Notes: generated by a model from the letters alone, not told the origin. Counted from the first letter of the stretch, positions 9,063-19,012 are shown. The stretch: 64,000 nt of DNA from Halosimplex aquaticum (GCF_028747785.1 NZ_CP118158.1:248001-312000), one strand, 5' to 3'. Translations and numbers: made by a program.

Positions 9063-10129
9063 GAACGTCGGCTCCGCGCTCAGGGTCGAGCACGCTGCAG
9101 AATTGCTGGGCGTCTCCCCGGACTCGCCAGACGTGTCGTCGTGATGGTCTTCGAAGGGGCCACCAAGAGCGAACACCAAGGTCACGGTGGCGATGCCGCT
9201 TCCGCCCAGCAACTCAAAGCGGCGCGGAATCTACCAACTGTCACCTCACTACGTTCCCCCTTCGGAACATCCTCGTGCCCGGAATTCCGGGCGTGGGGCG
9301 GGTCCAAAGACGTGTCGCGGTGAGTGGGATCTGGGTGTGGAGTTCTGGCAGCTCCAACGAAGTGGATGGCTTCGTTGCCCGTCGGATGGGCATTTTCCCA
9401 GTTATCTGCGGTATAGTATCATCGTTTGCCCTATTCGTTTAGGTGGTAGTTCCCACCCGGTGAGTAGCGATTTATACGTATCCGGACTTAACGTGTGTTC
9501 GCTCCTGCCGCAGATCTGGCTGGCGGTGTGTCTCCGACAGGAAGAGTAGATCGCCGAGCTGCAGGAGCGTGTCGACGCACTCGAAGCAGACACCGGTGAA
9601 TGACCACGTGGCCGGTGTCCGCAAGAACCGGCAGTGTAATGGACGGGCACTGGCAGCCCACTGGGGTTGAGGTTCGGGTGTGAACTGCATTCCCCAGTAC
9701 GTCGGGGACGTGAATGAGCGCTCCGTCAATCTGTTTTGGTAGCTCTATACCGCACATTTCACTATAATTAGTGGTTGAGCATGGAGTTACAGGAGATTTG
9801 AAAGCACCCCTGCTGGGGAGGGGCCGGTAACAGTAGATAGGGTGGGTGATGATGAGCCAGTTTGCGGAGCGCAGTAGATCGCTTCTCTCACCTGTGTACG
9901 GGCAACTTCCCCCACAGTCTCGCAGCAAAGACCTTCTGTCCTGTGGGATTTTCTGCCGCCGCTCTCAGTGAGTGACTGGCAATGAGTGGGGTCGAGTGGG
10001 GTGGTGATTCATGAGCCACGGTCCACGTCGACCCGGGATTGGAACGAAACAGGATTTAATCCATCGCAAAGACGTACCCGCAAGATACTGCTGAAGTCCA
10101 CCGAGTGCAAGTGTAACGCTTGAACCCAG
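9063..10129. other. Gene-poor, decayed region
   Basis: About 1.07 kb without a convincing intact gene. Near 9548-9601 a short coiled-coil tail (IAELQERVDALEADTGE, then TGA) is preceded directly by an in-frame TAG, so it looks like the end of a small protein gene with a nonsense change. A TATA-like stretch (GATTTATACG) lies at about 9469-9478. The rest holds only short frames on both strands with poor composition. It looks like accumulated debris between the metal island and the conjugation operon. Confidence 0.4.
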
Positions 10130-10423
10130 TCACTTGGAATGGGAGTCCTCATCATCCCGAGGAGGACGCTCCGAAAGTCGGTCGAATCGACTCTGTGCTT
10201 TGTCTCTGCGCGCTTCGGTCTCCGCTTCATCGTAGTCCGCTCGAACGAGTTCCTCGTCTTCGAGTTCGACATCGAGGATCGCATCGGCATGGCGTGCGGG
10301 CTCCGGGAGTTCCTCCTCGCCGATGACGAGATTGTAGAGGTCGTCGTCGCCTTCGAGTTGTAACGTCGCCAGTGTGTCTTCGATTCGGTCGACGACCGCC
10401 GTGTAGGTTCCGTCGGGGATCAC
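10130..10423 (-). CDS. DUF3006 family protein
   Basis: 97 residues, start overlapping the stop of the upstream lipoprotein gene by four bases (10420-10423). It begins with the DUF3006 signature (TYTAVVDRIEDTLATLQLEG, then LVIGEEELPEPAR) and ends with a charged tail. DUF3006 proteins are small beta-rich proteins often encoded next to ComEC/Rec2-like metallo-beta-lactamase proteins; that partner is present here, which supports the call. The molecular function is unknown. Confidence 0.8.
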   Translation of the reverse strand: MIPDGTYTAVVDRIEDTLATLQLEGDDDLYNLVIGEEELPEPARHADAILDVELEDEELVRADYDEAETEARRDKAQSRFDRLSERPPRDDEDSHSK

Positions 10424-11913
10424 GAGTACTCCTCCCTGATGACTTCGTCACCTGCCGGGTTAGTTACGATCACTGTATCGCCACCGTTGTTCCAGATCGG
10501 ACTTCCCGAGCCCCAGTAGAGATCGGTATCGGAATCAGAACCACTGCCGGTGTGGAGCGTCACAGTCGCGTCGGGAGCGAGGGTGAATCCGTCCGGGAAC
10601 GTGTACGTGTGGTCGGCCGCGTCTGCAACGGTCCAGCCGCTCAGGTCCAGCGGTTCGGTCCCGGTGTTTCTGAAGACCACGTACTCGTCGTTCAGGTTCT
10701 CCTGTTCGTTCCCCTGAGCGTCGGCGTGAATCTCGTCGACGACGAGTGAGCCTTCGTCTACGGCAGTCTCTGTCCCGCCGTCAGTTGCGACAGGCGTCTC
10801 CGTGGATCCGCCCTCCGACCCGGCGATCGTCGTCCGGGTCTCCACGGGATCTGTCGAACCCGGCTGGATAGCCGTCCCGGTCCGGAGTTTGGTCGGATCG
10901 GTGGGTGCGCCCTGCTGCGTCTCAATAGTGATATGGGTCCCGTTACTCACGAGGACCGTATTGCCGTGCGTCGCCGTCCAGTAGGCCGGGATCGACCGGT
11001 TGGCTAGCCGCTGGAGGACCTCCTCGTGCGGGTGGCCGTACTGCGAGTCGTACGCACTGGATATCACGACCGCTTTCGGGCTGACCGCATCGAGCAAATC
11101 GCCGCTGGTGCTACTTTGGCTCCCGTGGTGGCCGGCTTTGAGGACCGTCGACTTAAGTGCCCTGCCGTACGTGTCGACGAGATACGCTTCCTGATCGTCT
11201 TCGGCGTCCCCCGTGAACAGGAAGCTCGTGTTTCCGTAGCTGAGTTGCAGGACGATACTGTTCTCGTTCCGGTCGCGATTCTCCAGATACGGTTCGGGTG
11301 GACCGAGGACGTCGACATCAGCACCGTCGAATGGCAGCGGATCGCCCTCGCGTGTCTCGTACAGCGTCACGTTGTGCGCTTCGACGGCGTCGAGGTACTC
11401 CTCGTAGGTCTGCGTACTCGCCGCGATTCCGGGGTCGTAGATGGCGCCGATCCCGTTTGCCTCGGTTTCGTAGTAGTCGATGATGGCTGCGTTCCCGCCG
11501 ATGTGGTCCGCATCGGCGTGGGTGACGACGAAGTGATCGATCCGGGTTATGTTGTGCCATTTGAGATACTGGAGGACGTACTCACCGTCGTCCTGATAGT
11601 CACCGGAGTCGATCAGCATCGTCTCGTTGGTGGGACTGACGACCAGCGTACTCACCGATTGGCCGACGTTGATGAAGTGAACCTCGACGGCTCCATCCGC
11701 TGACGCCGTTGTTGTCTCTGCTGTAGTCGTCTCGTCCGGCGATGGTAATGGGGACGAGGGTGGAGTGCCCTCGGTGGCAGGCGAATCGCTCGCGATCGTC
11801 TCCGGGTTGTCCGTCGTAAGTGGAGCGGCGTTGTTCTCGACGACGCCCGTACAACCGGCGAAGAGCACGAGAACGACGACCGTAGCTGTGATGAATGAGT
11901 GGCCGCGAGTCAC
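10420..11913 (-). CDS. Secreted ComEC-like metallo-beta-lactamase lipoprotein with a lamin-tail domain
   Basis: 497 residues. A signal peptide ends in a lipobox (VLFAGCTG), followed by a Ser/Thr/Pro-rich linker to about residue 75, so it is anchored outside the cell. Residues about 76-330 form a metallo-beta-lactamase domain of the ComEC C-terminal type, with THADADHIGG near 131-140, TGDAEDD and GHHGSQSS further on. After another Thr-rich linker, residues about 385-497 form a lamin-tail (LTD) domain (GTEPLDLSGWTVADAADHTY). ComEC-like MBL domains are proposed nucleases or phosphodiesterases acting on DNA. It is co-transcribed with DUF3006. A matching LTD ends the SNase at 49430-50365. Confidence 0.87.
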   Translation of the reverse strand: MTRGHSFITATVVVLVLFAGCTGVVENNAAPLTTDNPETIASDSPATEGTPPSSPLPSPDETTTAETTTASADGAVEVHFINVGQSVSTLVVSPTNETMLIDSGDYQDDGEYVLQYLKWHNITRIDHFVVTHADADHIGGNAAIIDYYETEANGIGAIYDPGIAASTQTYEEYLDAVEAHNVTLYETREGDPLPFDGADVDVLGPPEPYLENRDRNENSIVLQLSYGNTSFLFTGDAEDDQEAYLVDTYGRALKSTVLKAGHHGSQSSTSGDLLDAVSPKAVVISSAYDSQYGHPHEEVLQRLANRSIPAYWTATHGNTVLVSNGTHITIETQQGAPTDPTKLRTGTAIQPGSTDPVETRTTIAGSEGGSTETPVATDGGTETAVDEGSLVVDEIHADAQGNEQENLNDEYVVFRNTGTEPLDLSGWTVADAADHTYTFPDGFTLAPDATVTLHTGSGSDSDTDLYWGSGSPIWNNGGDTVIVTNPAGDEVIREEYS

Positions 11914-12060
11914 AGGGGAACTACGGTGGCACCGGTGAATAATGTTGTACCCCGATATCGTACCACATACGTAAGTCGGAGTGATCGACGTGGCACGTAT
12001 ATCGCCTACAGCAGAGGCAATGTCCCGGACTCGCGAGTTGGGACACGTGGGAGCGAGCAG

Positions 12061-14076
12061 TTAGTCGCCCGAGTGGTCGAGCACGCCGACCTCGAACTCA
12101 CTCGCCCGCACCCGAAGCGGGAACCAGCCCTCTTCGTCGATGCCAAGCAGGGCCTCGGAGAATCCGTCTTCGTCGTTGCCGGCTTTCGCTGTCCGAATCC
12201 ACTCTACCTCGCGCTCGGTCAGGCCAAACCACTCCGAGAGCTTCTCGGCCTCTTCCTGGACCCTGTGGATTAGCGTGAGCGAACAGAGGTTCGCGATCGT
12301 CCGCGCCTCGGGCGTCAGCGTGAACTCCCCGCCCGTCTGGGTGATGAAGTGCAGTGAAAGGTCGTAGTGCCTGCTGTGCCGGACAGCCGTCTCCAGGAAC
12401 TCCAGCGACGTCGCGTCGTTGAGCAGGTAGTGCGCCTCGTCGATAGCGAAGATGACCTTCTTATCGGTCCCCTTGGCGCGCTCGTAGACCGCGTTGAACA
12501 GCACCTGCATCATGAGACTCGTCTCCGAGCGGCCGGTCGCGCCCTCTTCTTGGTGAAGGTCCAGGTATAGCACCGACGAGTCGAGATCGAACTCCGTCGA
12601 CTGGGCCAGGTTCGCGAGTTCGCCGCCTTCGCGGAAAGACGGTCGGAGATCCGTCAGCAGCGTCTGGGCATCGCCTTGGACTTTCTCCTGCTCGCCTTCT
12701 GTCGCATACCCGAACGCCTCGGGATCCTCCAGCAGGTCTTCGAGGACGGCAATCACGTCGCGAATCGTCGGCGATTCCCGGTCGTGCGTCGACGGGTCCC
12801 GAGTGATCCCCTGGCGTTCGTAGGCTTCCTGGATCGCCCGCCGAAGCGTCTGCTTACGCTCTTCGAGCGGGTTCGATGCGACGTGAGCGAAAAAGGTCTC
12901 GAAGAAAGTGAGCATCCACGAGATCTGCTCGGACCACGGATCGAGATCGGGCACCTCTCGCAGGACCTCCTCGGGCGTCGCCTTGATTTCGAGCGGGTTG
13001 AACCCGCGCGTGCCGCCGACGGTAATGCGCTCCCCGCCGAGCGCCTCGTTCACGCCGGCGAATCCCTCCAGCGGGTCAAGCATGATGATGACGGTGTCCC
13101 GGTCGTACATCGCCCGCCTGAGCAACTGGAGTTTCGTCGAGAAGGACTTCCCGGCGCCGAGCTGGCCGATGACCATCGAACAGTACCCCGTCTCCCGTTC
13201 GAACCGGTCGAGAATGAGTGGGCTCTCGTTGAGCGCGTAGGTGCCGTACTCGATACCGGGTTCGGCGAAGGCGCCGGCGACGAACGGGAACATCGCACCG
13301 ACGGCCCGAGCGAGCATCGGCGTTGTCGTATCCAGCGACTCGTTGAGTTTGTCGACACTGACCGGGCTGGCCGAGATGAACGAGTCGAGCTGTGTCCACC
13401 GCGGTAGCACGGGTGTGAGGTTCGCCGGCGACTGCCGGGTCGTGTTCATCACGTCGTTCGCGTTGAAGTCGTCGCGATCGTCGCCCTGTACCGCGAGATA
13501 CATCGAGACGTCGAAGGCCTGCATCGACGTGTTCCGTAGCGCGTCGTAGAGGTCCTGGTAGTCCTGCAGGTCCTTCTCGACGCCGCGGGCGCCCGCCCGT
13601 CGTTTCTCGGCCAGGTACTCGCGGTCGGCTTCCAGGTCTTCGATCTTGTGTTCGAGTGTGTCGAGCGTCGCGTTCGTATCCCGTGGCCTGATGTGGAGGC
13701 TGATGTCCGTTCGCCGCGTATCCGCAGTGGAGTACAGCGTCTCGAAGAGCCCGTCCATCGGCGTGTCCGGGTACTCCCCGACCCAGAGTGTCCGAGTCCA
13801 CTGCTCGCCCGTCCGGACCGCGTCGGGATAGCGCTCGATGCTCGACGGCGTAACGACCGTCTGGTGGATGTCGGGAACCGAGGGCAGCTCCGAGTCCGCG
13901 CCGTCGTACTCGACGCTGACGTTTGTCGTGGGATTCGCTGCTGGTTCGTCCGAGTCCTGGTCCTCGGCTGTGCCCCTCTCGGCTGGTTCCGGGTCCGTCT
14001 CCGAGTCGGATTGCTCGTCCGCTTCCTCGTCGGTCTCCTCTCGCGTCGGGAGGACGGACAGCAACGATCCGATCAC
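12061..14076 (-). CDS. VirB4/TraC-like conjugation ATPase
   Basis: 671 residues using a GTG start at 14076 that overlaps the upstream stop in a GTGA junction. A charged N-terminus (about 1-50) leads into a VirB4-like N-domain, then a HerA/FtsK-type ATPase: Walker A GQLGAGKS near residue 303 and Walker B VIFAIDEAHYL near 540, with RHYDLSLHFITQT as the downstream sensor region. Long open sequence upstream of the GTG in this frame is a shadow of the preceding gene. It probably energises assembly of, or DNA transport through, a type IV secretion-like channel. It is the last gene of the minus-strand operon starting at 19467. Confidence 0.88.
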   Translation of the reverse strand: MIGSLLSVLPTREETDEEADEQSDSETDPEPAERGTAEDQDSDEPAANPTTNVSVEYDGADSELPSVPDIHQTVVTPSSIERYPDAVRTGEQWTRTLWVGEYPDTPMDGLFETLYSTADTRRTDISLHIRPRDTNATLDTLEHKIEDLEADREYLAEKRRAGARGVEKDLQDYQDLYDALRNTSMQAFDVSMYLAVQGDDRDDFNANDVMNTTRQSPANLTPVLPRWTQLDSFISASPVSVDKLNESLDTTTPMLARAVGAMFPFVAGAFAEPGIEYGTYALNESPLILDRFERETGYCSMVIGQLGAGKSFSTKLQLLRRAMYDRDTVIIMLDPLEGFAGVNEALGGERITVGGTRGFNPLEIKATPEEVLREVPDLDPWSEQISWMLTFFETFFAHVASNPLEERKQTLRRAIQEAYERQGITRDPSTHDRESPTIRDVIAVLEDLLEDPEAFGYATEGEQEKVQGDAQTLLTDLRPSFREGGELANLAQSTEFDLDSSVLYLDLHQEEGATGRSETSLMMQVLFNAVYERAKGTDKKVIFAIDEAHYLLNDATSLEFLETAVRHSRHYDLSLHFITQTGGEFTLTPEARTIANLCSLTLIHRVQEEAEKLSEWFGLTEREVEWIRTAKAGNDEDGFSEALLGIDEEGWFPLRVRASEFEVGVLDHSGD

Positions 14077-15086
14077 GTCTGCCCACCTCCGACGATACCG
14101 CGCGTGCGAAGCACCTGATCCAGTTGGCCGTAGTGCTGTGACTCGTCGCTCCAGTACTCGCCGATGATCTTCGTCGCCTCGGTCGCGTCGACGCGGTGGG
14201 CCGTACAGCCGTCGATCGACCGGAGTCCCGACTGGACCCGCGATAGTCGGTCGTCGAGTTCGTCGATGAGTGCCTGGCGTTCGACGGCCTTTCGGGGCGC
14301 GTACAACTCCCGGACGAATAGCCCGAGCACCGGCACTTCTGCAAGTTTCTGGGAAAGGCTCGCCTCGTCGAACTGTACCTCGGCCGGCGTCACCGGAACC
14401 ACGACGTAGTGGTCGCGGATCGTCATCCGGCGCTCTTCGAGTTCCGCCTCGTACCACTGAACGTAGTTCTCGATGAGCGCTTCGAGCCGTGGGTTCGCCT
14501 CGACGTCCGGATCGTCGAGTCGCGATTCGTACTGGGCGAGGTGCTCATCGACGGGAAACGGCTGGGTGGTCGAGTAGATCTGGATGGGGAACTCGACGGT
14601 CGTGTTCAGGAAGTCCTGGAACGCCTCGGCCTTCGTCGCCCACTCCTCGCTGGTCGCCAGCGCCATCGTCGGCGGGATGACCTGGACCATGCCGATGACC
14701 GCGCCGTCCGTGCGCTCGATCGCACCGCGGTCGGGATACACCCGCTCGATCTGGGTGTACTCCGTGGCTGCCTCGTGGCCGAGCTGGTCCGAGCGTCGAT
14801 GGAAGGTGAGCATCGAGGTAACCCAGTCGGCGCTGGTCGTGTAGGCCGGCGTGAGGTAGACGAAGATGGCACCGAGGGCGATCATCACGCCAGCGATCGG
14901 GAGCGTCAGTGAATCGAGTTGGTAGCCGCGAACGGTGACGTTTGCAGGCAGGACCACCTGCAGGAGAAGCACGGTGAGAACGCCCGGGAAGAGGGCGACA
15001 GCGAGGTCGGTCATCGTGTACTGCCCGAGCAGTTTCGTGTCTGTACCGAGCGACTTCGGAATTCGTTTGACTGCGTCGTCGTCCAT
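14073..15086 (-). CDS. VirB3/PrgI-like membrane protein of the conjugation operon
   Basis: 337 residues. Two N-terminal TM helices (about 28-48, LAVALFPGVLTVLLLQVV, and 60-80) follow a short cytoplasmic leader, the layout of PrgI/VirB3-type proteins. The rest is a large soluble domain (about 95-337) resembling the N-terminal region of VirB4-like proteins, so it may be a VirB3 plus VirB4-N-domain split. It is three bases from the VirB6-like gene and overlaps the VirB4-like gene by four bases, so the three are tightly coupled. Confidence 0.75.
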   Translation of the reverse strand: MDDDAVKRIPKSLGTDTKLLGQYTMTDLAVALFPGVLTVLLLQVVLPANVTVRGYQLDSLTLPIAGVMIALGAIFVYLTPAYTTSADWVTSMLTFHRRSDQLGHEAATEYTQIERVYPDRGAIERTDGAVIGMVQVIPPTMALATSEEWATKAEAFQDFLNTTVEFPIQIYSTTQPFPVDEHLAQYESRLDDPDVEANPRLEALIENYVQWYEAELEERRMTIRDHYVVVPVTPAEVQFDEASLSQKLAEVPVLGLFVRELYAPRKAVERQALIDELDDRLSRVQSGLRSIDGCTAHRVDATEATKIIGEYWSDESQHYGQLDQVLRTRGIVGGGQT

Positions 15087-15088
15087 GG

Positions 15089-16483
15089 TTAGCGGATGTA
15101 CCGTGGGTCGTCGTCGATCGCACTGCGATCGCTGTCGTCGTTCGATTCGCTACTCGAACGGCTGCCAGTCCGCGCTGGATCCCTGAGAGCGTCGAACTGA
15201 CGGTCGCGATCGTCTCCATCGTCCGACTCGCCCTGGCTGTCCGTGGATTCGGCGGAACCGGAACTCTCGGATCTGTCCGTGGAGCCACCGTCTGAACGGG
15301 CATCTGTACCGGAACTCCGATGGAGTGTCCCCTGGAGTCGCGACCCCGTATCGTTGAGCCGCGATCCCGCGGCGTGGGCACGGGAGTTCCCGGAGTCGAA
15401 GACCGCTTGCCCGTCAGATCTGATGGCGGCCTGGCCGCGGACACCCCGGATGAAGTTCCGCCCGCTGTGGAGCGCGGAACCCCCGGTGTCTCGTGTCCGG
15501 TTTACCCGCGACCGTGCTCGCCGTGAGGATGCATGCCGCGAGGCGCTCTGGGCCATGAAAAAGATCGACCCGGCCTGCCAGAAGAGTACGAACGGAGAGA
15601 CGATGGCGACAATTGGGATTACCAGCGCGGTAAGCCAAGTGCCGATTCCAGTGAGAGAGATCGAGAAATTAGCACCCAAGATATGGGCAAGCCGGAATAG
15701 GAAAACGACCGGGATAGTCATGAACAGGAAAGGAACGTAGAACCCCGCCAAGCGCTCCATGAACTTGGAGACGAGGTTAAAGGGACCAACTCCCGGAATC
15801 CACAGTGCAATCATAATTGGCATCATGAGGGTGAAGAGATACAGCACGATTTCACGGATGAAATAGATCAGCACAACCAGCGCAAATAATGCAAAATCGA
15901 CAGAGAGAGTAATCGCGGTCGTTAAAGCACCAATTGATCCGAACGAGAGGGTCTGGAACAGCTCAACTTCAGAAAGGTCAGGAGCGATAAAGAGTGCTAA
16001 TTCTTGGATAAACTGACGTGCAAGCGCATCCATCCACCACCAGGCGAGAATCCCAAGTAGTCCCGCAAATGCCCGGCGTTTCAACTTTGCGCGGTGATAG
16101 CTACTGAAGAGATAACTTGTGGATTCCAAGAGAATTACAATCCCGACTGCTAAGGTCCAGAGAAGTAGCGATAGCGGCACTACAACGTCCCAAAAGTATG
16201 CATAAATGTCGGGCCATGAGTTGTTAGTCGGTTCGGCAAAGATGCGATTAGGATGGGGAGTGCCGACGATAATTTCGATTACATCGTTCGCATGACGTTC
16301 AATAATAGCTTCAAGAGGTTCAAAGAGAACCTCAAGCGCCTTCTGGATGGCCCAAACAATGGTATCACCTAAAGCCCCTCCACCACTAGAATCATCACCG
16401 CTCTGAGCGCGCACTGGTCTGGTAAAGAGTCCAGCTACCAGAGCCAGAGCAAACGGGACCGAACGCCAGAGTTGCCTACTCAT
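15089..16483 (-). CDS. VirB6/TrbL-like polytopic membrane protein
   Basis: 464 residues. A cleavable signal-like N-terminus (FALALVAGLFTRPVRAQS) is followed by an amphipathic region and about seven TM helices between residues 85 and 310, then a long Ser/Asp/Arg-rich hydrophilic tail (310-464). Signal peptide, multiple TMs and a long polar tail are typical of VirB6/TrbL proteins forming the inner-membrane channel. The TM part (about 15590-16483) is visibly less GC-rich than the tail part (15089-15590), so the gene looks mosaic. Its start overlaps the end of the upstream lipoprotein gene by eight bases. Confidence 0.78.
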   Translation of the reverse strand: MSRQLWRSVPFALALVAGLFTRPVRAQSGDDSSGGGALGDTIVWAIQKALEVLFEPLEAIIERHANDVIEIIVGTPHPNRIFAEPTNNSWPDIYAYFWDVVVPLSLLLWTLAVGIVILLESTSYLFSSYHRAKLKRRAFAGLLGILAWWWMDALARQFIQELALFIAPDLSEVELFQTLSFGSIGALTTAITLSVDFALFALVVLIYFIREIVLYLFTLMMPIMIALWIPGVGPFNLVSKFMERLAGFYVPFLFMTIPVVFLFRLAHILGANFSISLTGIGTWLTALVIPIVAIVSPFVLFWQAGSIFFMAQSASRHASSRRARSRVNRTRDTGGSALHSGRNFIRGVRGQAAIRSDGQAVFDSGNSRAHAAGSRLNDTGSRLQGTLHRSSGTDARSDGGSTDRSESSGSAESTDSQGESDDGDDRDRQFDALRDPARTGSRSSSESNDDSDRSAIDDDPRYIR

Positions 16484-17294
16484 CTTTCACCATCTCCACG
16501 GAAATGTCGCTACAAGTCTCTCTGTACAGTTCTTGAATCCTTTGACCAGAGAGAGTCGCCCGAAGTGGCTGCTTGATGTTCTCTCCAACGCCAGAGTATA
16601 CCGTTAGATCGAACTCAATCTCCATGCCTCTGCAATGTTCATTCCCCGAAAACCGCAAGGGGGGCCACCGGCTGAGGAATGACTGTGATTCCTTTGGAGT
16701 TAGAATCGTTTCATCTTCTGATTCTGGCTTTTCAATAGCTTGTGACGGTGAATTCCTTGGGTGACCTTCTCTGGGTGTCTGAGTTGAATTAGGTGCCCCC
16801 TCATATGCCAAGTAGTAAATCCATGTCGGACCAGTTCCTACGTTTTCGACAGTCACTAGTAAATTCGCGCGGTTCTGCGGTGAATCTTCACCACCCGAAT
16901 ATTGCTCTACACTGACTAATTCTAAATCAGGAGCTAGTTCTACCGTAGTAGAAGATACTTGTTCACCGTCTTGGATTGCGACTACTTCGTGTTCTCCCGG
17001 AGAGTAGCGCTGACCTGAGGAGAAGTCAAAGAGTGGAAAACGTATTTCGGACGCCCCCGAGTCAACACTTAGTGATTGGAACTCATTCCCATCGGGTGCG
17101 ATTAGATTTACGTGGGAGAAGTCTCGTTTGGACTGTAACTGTACCACGAGCTGATTGCCGTCGACCGATGTCTTACTGAAAGCCGTTTGTGATCCGGAGG
17201 GGACGCCTAAGTTTGCGCACCCAGCGACTCCGGTTGCTGAAAGCGCCAGCCCGCCCTGGATGAACCGCCGGCGAGAGAAGCGCCCACCCGTCAT
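16476..17294 (-). CDS. TAT-exported lipoprotein of the conjugation operon
   Basis: 272 residues from the Met at 17294, which overlaps the upstream stop as ATGA. The N-terminus carries a twin-Arg motif and lipobox (FSRRRFIQGGLALSATGVAG followed by Cys), so it is probably folded in the cytoplasm, exported by Tat and lipid-anchored. The mature part is beta-rich with no recognised catalytic motif, and ends VEMVKDE. Most of it is encoded by DNA of lower GC than the operon on either side. Its place between the surface protein and the VirB6-like gene suggests a role in the extracellular part of the transfer machinery. Confidence 0.72.
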   Translation of the reverse strand: MTGGRFSRRRFIQGGLALSATGVAGCANLGVPSGSQTAFSKTSVDGNQLVVQLQSKRDFSHVNLIAPDGNEFQSLSVDSGASEIRFPLFDFSSGQRYSPGEHEVVAIQDGEQVSSTTVELAPDLELVSVEQYSGGEDSPQNRANLLVTVENVGTGPTWIYYLAYEGAPNSTQTPREGHPRNSPSQAIEKPESEDETILTPKESQSFLSRWPPLRFSGNEHCRGMEIEFDLTVYSGVGENIKQPLRATLSGQRIQELYRETCSDISVEMVKDE

Positions 17295-19012
17295 AGTTCC
17301 CTCCATGGGGGCCAGACAGGCATCCCCGTGATGCGGTCGATGAAGAAGACGGCCAGCAGGAACAACGACACCGGTACGCCTGCACGGTAGATCCACCGGA
17401 CAATCATGAGTGCCGTCCCCTGGACGGACGATGCGTCCGAGTCCCCGACGTAGCCGATCGAATGCAGCCACCAACGCCTGGGTTCGTAGCGGGCGCTGAT
17501 GGCGCCGGCTGGCCGGTCGATCGTCTTCGTAAGCGTCCCGTCGGACCCAGTCTGGACGTGCTCACCAGCGAGCACGATGTACCCCTCGCGCTCTTCTGTC
17601 GCGATGGGGTCGCCCGTCTGTGCGTCCGTGAGCGTGACGCGGACGGTCGCGTTCGTCGCACCCCTGTTCAGCACGTCGAGCGTGAGATTGCTCCGGTGGA
17701 TCGGGATCTCGTCGTACGCGTCCGGATCGGTCTCCGTCTTCACACCGTGAACGAGCCTGTAGGCGGTCAGATCCGAGACGGTCTGGTTGGGCGTCTGGAA
17801 GCGCGCCGCGATCATGAAACTCCCCTGGTATGGCTGTTCGAGGACGTCGAGGTGGACTGTCTCCCGGAGCGACGGGGGGTCGTACTCCCAGCCGTAAGCG
17901 TCCTGGATTGTGACGGTCTCGGCCGGCGATGCAGTCGGTCCGGTCTTGATCGGGTACGCCGAGACCTGCAACGGATGGATGGGCGAGTGCTCGACCGAGA
18001 CGCCCTCGGCCGTCGCGGTCACGAGATTGTCCCACCCCGGATCCCGAGCGGCGTAGAAGCGCCAGATGCCGTTGATCCGGCCACCGGGGAGTTCGTATCC
18101 CAGCCACGGGTCGTGCTTGAAGGCGAAGATGCCGAGGTCGCCGTTCGGGAACCGTGCGTAGGAACCGGACACGTTGAGGTTGTACTCCGTCACATCCATC
18201 GAATCCGAGACGGTGACGTTCTCCGAGAGATTCGTTGTCTCGGACGACCACGACGTGCAGTTGCCCGCCGAGAAATTCGAACACCACTCGTGGTGGTGCT
18301 GGAGCGAGACGGAAACGGTGGTCTCGACCGTGAGCGTATGGTCCGTCCCGGCGTGCTCGGCGAGGTCGTACTCCAGCGTCTGAACGTGCGTTCCCCCACT
18401 CTCCGCTTCGGAGTTGCCGTTGACGCGGAGCTGTACCGCCGAGACGTCGTGGGACAGTAACTCCCAGGTCTCGGTGGCGTTGGGCGTACTCGAATCGGGT
18501 GGGACGACGACCCGATAGTCGAGTGTCGCGTAGAGTTCTCCCTCCGGAGCCACGTAATGCGGTTGCCGATCGGACGTGGCTCGGACAATCGTCGACGGCT
18601 GGACGGTGAAGATCTCGATATAGGCGTCACGAACGAACGTCCCGTCGGTCGGCGACGCCGTAGCGGGGTAGACCGATCTGTCCGTCCTGAACTCCGGGAA
18701 CTCGGAGACGATCTCTCGATTCCACTCCGCGACGGCGCCGGGTGGCCGATTGAACGGCACGTCCGTCGTCGCGGCGAGCGAACGCTCCGCCGCACCGCTC
18801 CCTGTCCAGTTCCGGAGCGTTGACCGATTGATGGTATCGCGGTCCCGTGACCACAGACTCCGGTCGCTATCGTGGTGGTGACCGGTCTCGTTCGGGGCGA
18901 ATCGGGAATCACCGAGCGGGCGTGCGACCGACTGCGTCGCGACGAGCGCACTCACGGCGATGGCGAGCGCGACCGCCGTGGTGACGCCCAGCGTCCGGAT
19001 CAGAAGCTGCAA
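17291..19012 (-). CDS. Large exported surface protein of the conjugation operon
   Basis: 573 residues with an N-terminal signal or anchor helix (LGVTTAVALAIAVSALVA) and a C-terminal TM helix (SLFLLAVFFIDRITG near 550-565) followed by a few basic residues, so the long middle part faces outside. The ectodomain is beta-rich with many N-glycosylation sequons (NGT/NAT/NLT/NVS types) and four clustered Cys around CSNFSAGNCTS. I recognise no enzyme motif. Its position next to VirB2/VirB6-like genes suggests a mating-pair or envelope component; this is inference. Confidence 0.7.
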   Translation of the reverse strand: MQLLIRTLGVTTAVALAIAVSALVATQSVARPLGDSRFAPNETGHHHDSDRSLWSRDRDTINRSTLRNWTGSGAAERSLAATTDVPFNRPPGAVAEWNREIVSEFPEFRTDRSVYPATASPTDGTFVRDAYIEIFTVQPSTIVRATSDRQPHYVAPEGELYATLDYRVVVPPDSSTPNATETWELLSHDVSAVQLRVNGNSEAESGGTHVQTLEYDLAEHAGTDHTLTVETTVSVSLQHHHEWCSNFSAGNCTSWSSETTNLSENVTVSDSMDVTEYNLNVSGSYARFPNGDLGIFAFKHDPWLGYELPGGRINGIWRFYAARDPGWDNLVTATAEGVSVEHSPIHPLQVSAYPIKTGPTASPAETVTIQDAYGWEYDPPSLRETVHLDVLEQPYQGSFMIAARFQTPNQTVSDLTAYRLVHGVKTETDPDAYDEIPIHRSNLTLDVLNRGATNATVRVTLTDAQTGDPIATEEREGYIVLAGEHVQTGSDGTLTKTIDRPAGAISARYEPRRWWLHSIGYVGDSDASSVQGTALMIVRWIYRAGVPVSLFLLAVFFIDRITGMPVWPPWREL

